From assembly GCF_030272615.1 (NCBI RefSeq), contig NC_081408.1, positions 400,545,889 to 400,609,888 on the forward strand: a DNA stretch of 64,000 bases, written 5' to 3'. Shown here one piece after another: positions 57,884 to 64,000 of the stretch. Every line of letters begins with the position of its first letter. The first letter of the stretch is position 1. The position numbers were made by a program, and so were the translations under genes. Source of the DNA: Cryptomeria japonica (Eukaryota; Streptophyta; Pinopsida; Cupressales; Cupressaceae). A model generated the notes under the pieces. The model ran no database searches. It saw only the letters and a list, made by a program, of their open reading frames with translations, and was not told the DNA's origin.

Positions 57884-58668
57884 TTAAGTTTCTGTTGGAG
57901 GGGTAGATACCCCTAACCTGTCTCTCAAATACTCAAATGATTCCTTAGATAGTGGTTTAGTGAATATATCTACAATCTGTTCTTTAGTGTTCACATAAAC
58001 CAATTTGACTTCCTTTTCTTCCACCTTGTCCTTCAGAAAGTTATATTTTATTGATATGTGTTTAGTCTTAGAGTGAAATACTGGATTCTTAGACATGTCA
58101 ATAGCTGCAGAGTTATCACAGTAGATAACTACTGGTTCACTACAATTTACCTTGATATCCTTCAACATTTGCTTCATCCATAAGACTTGAGTGCAATTAG
58201 TTGTTGTTGCAACATATTTAGCTTCTGCAGTAGGTAAAGAAATGCATGATTGTTTTTTGTTGATCCATGAAACCAATTTATTTCAAAGAAATAAAGCTCC
58301 ACCAGAAGTGCTCTTCATGTCATCAGTATCTCCTGCCCAATCTGAATCTGTATATGCACATAAAGTGAAATTATCATCTCTAGAATACCACAAGTTATAT
58401 TCTGTTGTTCCTTCCAAATATCGAAATATCCTCTTTACTGCACATTCATGATTTTATTTAGGATTACTTTGATATCTTGAAACAATACTTACTGCATTCA
58501 TCATATCTAGTATAGTCTGAGTTAGATATAACAAACCACCAATCATAGACTTAATACATTGTCGGATTTAATGGTATAGATGTGTCTTTGATAGATACTT
58601 TCTCAATTGTCACCATAGGAGTACTTACTAGTTTGGAATTATCCATACCAAACTTCTTCAATAATTCC
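57884..58668 (-). pseudogene. pol: Copia 3 RT end and RNase H
   Basis: The minus strand carries DDNFTLCAYTDSDWAGDTDD, MKSTSGGALFL, ISLPTAEAKYVATTTNCTQ, VVIYCDNSAAIDMSKNP and KTKHISIKYNFLKDKVEEK, with the RNase H D, E and D residues kept, ending KEQIVDIFTKPLSKESFEYL. Stops occur in the connection region (58440-58668). RNase H removes the RNA strand during replication. Confidence 0.92.
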
Positions 58669-59416
58669 CTTAGATACTTAGTTTGACAGATAAAATGTCT
58701 TTGTCAGTTTGAGTAATCTGCAAACCTAAGAAAAATCTCATCTCACCAATCATGGACATTTCAAATTCATTCTTCATATTATTAGAGAATTCCATGCACA
58801 ATTTATCTTCACCTCCGAAAATGATATCATCAACAAATACTTCAATAATCAGAATATCATCATCAATGATCTTATAATATAAATTACTATCAGCACTGCC
58901 TTTAGTAAAACCAAGCTTCAAAAGATATTTATCCAACCTTGCATACCAAGCTCTAGGAGCTTGTTTCAATCCATATAAAGCTTTCCTTAACCTGAAAACC
59001 TTATCTTTATCATCTATAAGTGAAAATCCATCAGGCTTCTCAATGTATACCTTTTCCTCAAGTTCACCATTCAAAAATGCACATTTAATATCCATTTGAT
59101 AAACCTTATAATTCTTATAAGTTGCATAGGCAAGAAATAGTCTAACAGCTTCAATTCTAGCTACAGGTGCAAATGTCTCACCATAATCAATTCCTTCCAT
59201 TTGAGAATATCCTTTACAAACCAATCTAGCCTTGTTTCTTACAACTTGACCATCATCATTTTGTTTATTCCTAAAAACCCATTTAGTTCCAATAACATTC
59301 TTATTTTTAGGTCGGGGAACTAAAGTCCAAGTCTCATTCTTCTCTATCTGATCTAATTTAGCTTCCATAACCTTTAACCAATGTTTATCTTTACAAGCTT
59401 CAATAACAGATGTCGG
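58669..59416 (-). pseudogene. pol: Copia 3 reverse transcriptase, open core
   Basis: A 232-codon open frame (59368-58670) begins MEAKLDQIEKNETWTLVPRP and includes [74 protein letters not shown] and IEVFVDDIIFGGEDKLC. The catalytic box is FVDD rather than the usual YVDD (about 58826-58837). The frame continues upstream past a stop at 59417 toward the integrase tail. RT copies element RNA in particles. Confidence 0.94.
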
Positions 59417-60407
59417 TTAAATTTGAGAAATAAGACATACCTCTTCATTTGTCAATCTTCTTCTTGTCATAACTCCCTTGTTCCTATCTCCAATGATTTG
59501 ATCTTCAAAATGATTTAACCTTACATACCTTGGTGTCTTCTGAACTTCAGGTTCACTATTCTGATCATCAGTCACAGTTGAATTTTTTGATTGTACCAGT
59601 GTAACTGTCTCAGTGTCTTGTACTGGTTGAGGCATTGTCGGTTCAGTTATGATCATTTCCACTATCGATTCCCTATCATATGATATAGATTGATTTTTGT
59701 ATTGCTCATCCACTTTCACATTAGCGCTCTCCACAATTTTATACAATATTTTGTTATAACATCTATATGCTTTGCTTTGAATTGAATATCCAAGAAATAT
59801 CCCTTCATCACATCTAGGATCAAACTTCCCAATTGAATCATCTCTTTTGATATAACATTTACTTCCAAAAATTATGAAATATTTAATAGTAGGTGTATGT
59901 CCAAACCATAATTCATAAGGGGTCTTACCGGTTTCACCTTTGATGTGAACTCTATTGAATCTGTAAACTGATGTACTCACTAGTTCTCTCTAGTAGATGT
60001 GAGGCAATTTGGCTTCCATCATCATAGTTCTTGCTGCATCCAAAATGGTTCTATTCTTTCTTTCCACTACTTCACTCTATTGAGGAGTCTGAGGTGTAGA
60101 TAACTATCTCCTATTTCCATTTGTCTCACAATAACTGTTAAACTCATGAGAAGTGAACTCACCGCCTTGATCTGATCTTAGACATTTGATTTTCAATCTA
60201 GTTTCTATTTCTACCTTTGCTTTAAAGATCTTGAATTTCTCAAAGGCTTTAGACTTGTCCCTAAGAAAAGTCACCCACATCATTCTAGAATAGTCATCAA
60301 TTATCAGAATGAAATACATATCACCTTCAAAGCTTTTAGTCCTTGTTGGACCACATAAGTCAGTGTGAATCAAATCAAGTACATCATTAGATTTATCATG
60401 TATGCTC
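59417..60407 (-). pseudogene. pol: Copia 3 integrase
   Basis: The minus strand shows LIHTDLCGPTRTKSFEGDM (first Asp), IKCLRSDQGGEFTSHEF (second Asp, intact) and EVVERKNRTILDAARTM (Glu, intact) across frames broken near 60100 and 59985. The C-terminal part gives IKYFIIFGSKCYIKRDDS, DEGIFLGYSIQSKAYRCYN and a variable acidic linker to RLTNEEVCLISQI at 59417. All three catalytic residues survive, but a frameshift near 60405 and stops near 60105, 60075 and 59980 break it. Confidence 0.92.
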
Positions 60408-60983
60408 TTAAAAATAAGTTCTAACTTGCTTTCCCAATTGACATTCCTTACATACCGGATTATGAGGCTTTATAATCTTAGGTATATCTCTAACTGCCTT
60501 TGTTGAACTGATCTTAACAATATAATCAAAATTAACATGACACAACCTCTTATGCCATAACCAACTCTCATCAATATGAGCAATCAAACATGTCATATTA
60601 CCAATGTTCAAGTGAAACATATTACCTCCAGTCTGAGTACCGGTTGCAATCTCCAAACCAGTTTTGTTAATGATTTTGCATTTTCTATCTTTAAACTGAA
60701 GTTGGAAACCCTTGTCCACCAATTGACCAACACTTAAAAGATTATGCATTAAACCTTCTACATAATAGACATTATCAGTATTATGCTTGCCATCCAGAGA
60801 AATAATACCTCTACCTTTGATCATACATGCTTTGTCATCTCCAAATATGACTTGACCACCATTGTACTCTTGCAGGGACAGAAATTTTCTTTTATCTCTA
60901 GTCATATGATGTGAGCATCCACTATCAATTACCCATTCATCCTTATCTTCAACTTTTGTTGTCAGGGCCTTTTCTTCATTCAT
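60408..60983 (-). pseudogene. pol: Copia 3 protease and pre-integrase domain
   Basis: A 191-codon open frame. The protease site DEWVIDSGCSHHMTRDK keeps D-S-G, followed by FGDDKACMIKGRGIISL and VYYVEGLMHNLLSVGQL. The pre-integrase zinc domain has WLWHKRLCHVNFDYIVK and CKECQLGKQVRTYF, with the HHCC set present. It ends at a frameshift near 60408, beyond which the integrase starts. Confidence 0.93.
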
Positions 60984-62084
60984 GATAACCGGTTCCAGCT
61001 CATCTTCTTTTAAAGCATAAAATACCCATTCCTTTCCAGTTCTGAATCCACTAGCAGAGTCTACTATCAGTTCATCCTCAAAGTCATCACTTACTCCTTC
61101 CTTCTCCGCTATGTAGCATTGTTTACTTTTCTTGAATCTATATCTGTTCTAATTAGGCTTAAATGATTTCTTAACTCTTTCTTTAAATCTTGCAATCCAT
61201 TCAGGACATCTAGATGCAAAATGACCAATCTTATTACATGCAAAATATTTAAAAGGTGCTTTTCCTTCATACTTACTTCTTGTCGGTCCTTTAGGTACTC
61301 TTCTAGCAAATAAAGCTTCAAGTTGCTCCAATTATTCATCCTCTTTCCTCATATCTTCCAATTCTTTTGCATATAAGGCTTTCCAATCATTTTTGCCGGT
61401 AGATGATGATGTATGAACAGCAGGTTCAGACTTTGCAGCTCCAGAAGGTCCAAATTCTTCAAGCCCAAAAGCAAATAATTTCCCAATCAGAATGTCTCTG
61501 GTAACTGAAGTGTTTGCTATTGTTCTCAATTCATTAATTACAATTGCCTTCATCTTGTAAGCCAGTGGAAGGGCTCTCAATACATTGGAAACTATTTCAT
61601 CTTCACTCAGAGATCCTCCACAACATTGAATTCCCATGACAATCTCATTTACTCTTTCCATAAATGTAGCAATTCTTTCATTATCTTCCATCTTCAAGTT
61701 CTCATACCTTACCCGATAACCATCAAGTTTAGAAATTTTGACAATAGGATCACCTTCATTCAGAGTTTGCAATTTAGCCCACATAACCTTTGTCGATGAT
61801 TTATCAGTCAATCCCATGATTTGTTGATCAGTAAGTGCACACAAGAGGGCTTCTCTAGCTTTGCAATCATTTTCAATATTCTTGTCCAGGTCTGCAAAAG
61901 CAGGATTGCCATATGTCGAATCATAAGGTGTATATCCTTTCTCGGTGATCTCCCAAATATCCTTGCCAAGACATCTAAGATGAGTCTCCATTCGGATTTT
62001 CCATATCCCATAATTTGTTCCATCAAGCTTAGGGATTTCTCTTCTGAAAATAGTTGCTGGTGGATTTGAAGTATTAGCTGCCAT
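60984..62084 (-). pseudogene. gag: Copia 3 gag
   Basis: The ATG at 62084 opens MAANTSNPPATIFRREIPKL and a 250-codon frame with LDGTNYGIWKIRMETHLRCL, WAKLQTLNEGDPIVKISKLD, RIATFMERVNEIVMGIQ and IVSNVLRALPLAYKMKAI, the copia Gag fold (UBN2-type). A stop at 61332 is followed in frame by LEQLEALFARRVPKG and the knuckle FACNKIGHFASRC, whose first Cys has become Tyr. A second stop lies near 61149. Two point mutations thus separate gag from a long open gag-pol frame. Confidence 0.93.
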
Positions 62085-62128
62085 AGGATCTACCTCTAGT
62101 GGTTAAGCTTATGTAAAAGAGGACCAAA

Positions 62129-62140
62129 GCTCTAATACCA
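62129..62140 (-). promoter_or_regulatory. iMet-type primer binding site of copia 3
   Basis: The minus strand reads TGGTATTAGAGC, two bases after the LTR end at 62143. One C-to-T change from the plant consensus TGGTATCAGAGC. Confidence 0.9.
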
Positions 62141-62142
62141 AT

Positions 62143-63228
62143 TGTTAGGATAATCGATGGACAATTGAGAGGGGGGTGAATTAGTTGTCAACAGATTATA
62201 TTAATCAAATCACTTTATAACCTTTAACCAGAGGACTTGAACATTGAATACAGGAATAGCAGAAATAGGTACTGGTAAGCAATAAAACTTACGAATAAAA
62301 TAGATAATTAACACAATGCAAACATACCACATAACACCATGATTTGTACGTGGAAAACCCGGTAAAGGGAAAAACTACGGTAGGAAGCCTACCCACAGTT
62401 AGATGATACTTCTACAGAAAGTATGTGATACAATAAGGGGCTTGCACATGTAGGAAGGCACACTGCCTAGAGCATACTGCTCATTACAAAAAGAGTCACT
62501 AACTATAGAGAGGTTACAACCACCTCAAGATAATTGGACAACAATCCAGAAGAATGAACTGCCAGAGATAGCATCAACCATGCCTGATTACAGTCCCAGT
62601 TAAGCTCAATACCGGAGGCCTTTGACCTCTTACTTAAACCCAATTCGATCACCTATGATCGACCAAATCTCCTTCACATATGATATTACATTCCACGACC
62701 ATGACACATGATCTACAATAAGATCTTACATCAATTTATACAAACCCTAAGGCCTAAACCAATTAGGTCGACCACCTAAAAGATATTACAATAAGATCAT
62801 TACATACATCCATATTACAATGATATGTCATGTCGGCTTTAGACCAAAACAATAATAACCAATCCATAGAACATCCCAGTAACGTGTAGAGAACACGTTA
62901 ACATGATACTGGTCCATAACCTAGATAGGTACCGAACCTAATTAGGGTCCACCACACCAAAGTGATGTCTCCAATCAGTTGAGGCATGATCAAGGATCAC
63001 CTTCTGCATCCTGAACTCCATCTAGAAGCCGCACCAACACCACTTAGCATTCTGTCAAGGTTTCTCAGTGAAAGCTCTATCAGTTAAACCTTAAACCCTT
63101 ACTGGTAACACAAGATCTTCTACTGGTAACCAAAACCTGTCTGTCGGTAACCAACCATAACAGATGGTGTTGACATCAATGACAAAACATCAATGCAACA
63201 CGTAATCAATTCATCCATATTGCCAGCA
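62143..63228 (-). mobile_element. 5' LTR of copia 3
   Basis: On the minus strand it starts TGCTGGCAATATGG (one change from the other copy) and ends TTATCCTAACA. It carries the block GTGGAAAACCCGGTAAAGGG (plus strand, about 62350) shared with other copia LTRs. Confidence 0.94.
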
Positions 63229-63233
63229 ATTTC

Positions 63234-64000
63234 GACATGAGAAATGTGGAAATCGGTGGGAGGTTTCTCACAATAAAATAGTCTATCGGCTAATTATAAT
63301 TGTAGAGAATAAATCACATTTACATAGATATTCTTAAAATAAATTTACTAAAATAAATTAAATAATAGTTTGTTTTTTTTAGTTTAATGGAGGTTCGATT
63401 GTAATAGATTTGATATGTCAAAAATTTTATTAAATGGTTGATTTGAAACTCAAAAAATGATATGTGTTGTCTTGATTCACTTTTGCATCCACATATATGG
63501 TAGAAGTAAACAATTCATACAAAATGAATTACATTAAATTTACTATTAATAATTTGTCCAGCTTGATGTTTTTATCATGTATCTAAAAAGGAGGGGTGTT
63601 GATAAACAGTATTTAGGAGTTTGTTAGGCTAAGACTCTTTTCTTTTGGTCAAACACTCAGCCTTAATTTAATAGTAAGGAGCAATAATTGAAGTCAACAA
63701 TAAATCATATTTAGTATACCTAGATTTGATACAATGTTGATATCACATGGTAATGCTTTGATGTCCACAAATGATTTTCAAGATTACTCCTAGATTATAA
63801 AGATGTTTAATGATTCTTAGATGACAATAATGAATTAGGGTTTGTCTTTTTATACAACACCCTATTGTACAATTTGAATACCATGTACTTATGTTAAAAA
63901 ATAACGAGGAGTAAAACAGAGGTTGGTATAATCCCATTTCAAAACTATAATTTTATAAGTTTGGTGGACATTTTTGTATCCACAAAACAAACTAACCTAG
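63234..64000. other. Unassigned AT-rich right edge
   Basis: No coding frame above 64 codons, no LTR end, no motif. It continues the host sequence of copia 3. Confidence 0.5.

Larger units (their letters stand above)
56506..63228 (-). mobile_element. Best-preserved Ty1/copia element (copia 3)
   Basis: LTRs 56506-57593 and 62143-63228 are nearly equal in length (1,088 and 1,086 bp) and clearly over 85-90% identical by eye. ATTTC flanks the element at 56501-56505 and 63229-63233. Primer site, polypurine tract and all copia domains are present in order, with only a few stops and one or two frameshifts. It is probably the youngest insertion in the window. Confidence 0.95.

Noticed and set aside
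58191-58451. 86-codon plus-strand frame
   Set aside because: Antisense to the copia 3 RNase H region.
1-64000. tRNA genes suggested by the primer binding sites
   Set aside because: The sites are 12-18 base complements of tRNA 3' ends. No cloverleaf could be built around any of them.

Overview
The window looks like intergenic heterochromatin from a large-genome seed plant, most likely a gymnosperm. I infer this from the density of old, decayed LTR retrotransposons, deep nesting, iMet-type primer sites of the plant Ty1/copia kind, and plant gypsy clades (chromovirus-like and Tat-like). I see no intact single-copy host gene, no tRNA or rRNA and no CRISPR array. Almost every coding stretch is a retroelement gag or pol with stops and frameshifts. 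Percent identities and boundaries were judged by eye.

Left part (1-8.9 kb), all on the minus strand: a gag start leaving the left edge (1-238); two related LTRs (1491-2643 and 3363-4504) separated by a 0.7 kb non-coding interval; then a chromovirus-like gypsy element with its 5' LTR at 6742-8237 and gag-protease-RT at 6700-4505. Its RT is cut by the LTR at 4504. The chromovirus itself sits in a minus-strand copia pol gene (8238-8856).

Central nest (8.85-41.6 kb): the copia pol fragment at 8238-8856 continues, in frame, in a copia gag at 41585-42400, whose 5' LTR is 42520-43305. The two halves are separated by a 32.7 kb insertion with a 4-5 bp target duplication (AATCA). That insertion (called E here) starts with TG but shows no matching terminal repeats. 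It carries a long decayed ORF of unknown family (10388-15477, about 1,200 codons). The ORF is broken by a minus-strand solo LTR (12722-14165, TSD TAATA) and ends at a gag-only gypsy element (15483-40388, TSD ACACT). Inside that gypsy element, its 3' LTR holds a TIR element (15951-27132), which holds a Tat-like gag-protease retrotransposon without pol (16067-26272, TSD TCATG). Its internal region holds a full-length decayed copia element (29584-37593).

Right part (43.4-64 kb): a copia-ended element (43434-52178) with a zinc-knuckle gag and an unfamiliar extra ORF in place of pol; its gag start is split by an LTR (44810-47749) that is in turn split by a gypsy solo LTR (45948-47192, TSD ATGCC). 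Then comes 4.3 kb with nothing recognisable, and the best-preserved copia element (56506-63228, minus strand, TSD ATTTC). The last 0.77 kb is AT-rich and unassigned.

The genes do not form a cellular pathway. They are retroelement parts: Gag particle proteins, protease, integrase, RT and RNase H. Several elements (gag-only gypsy, Tat-like gag-protease, the copia with an extra ORF) lack pol and would have depended on enzymes supplied by others.
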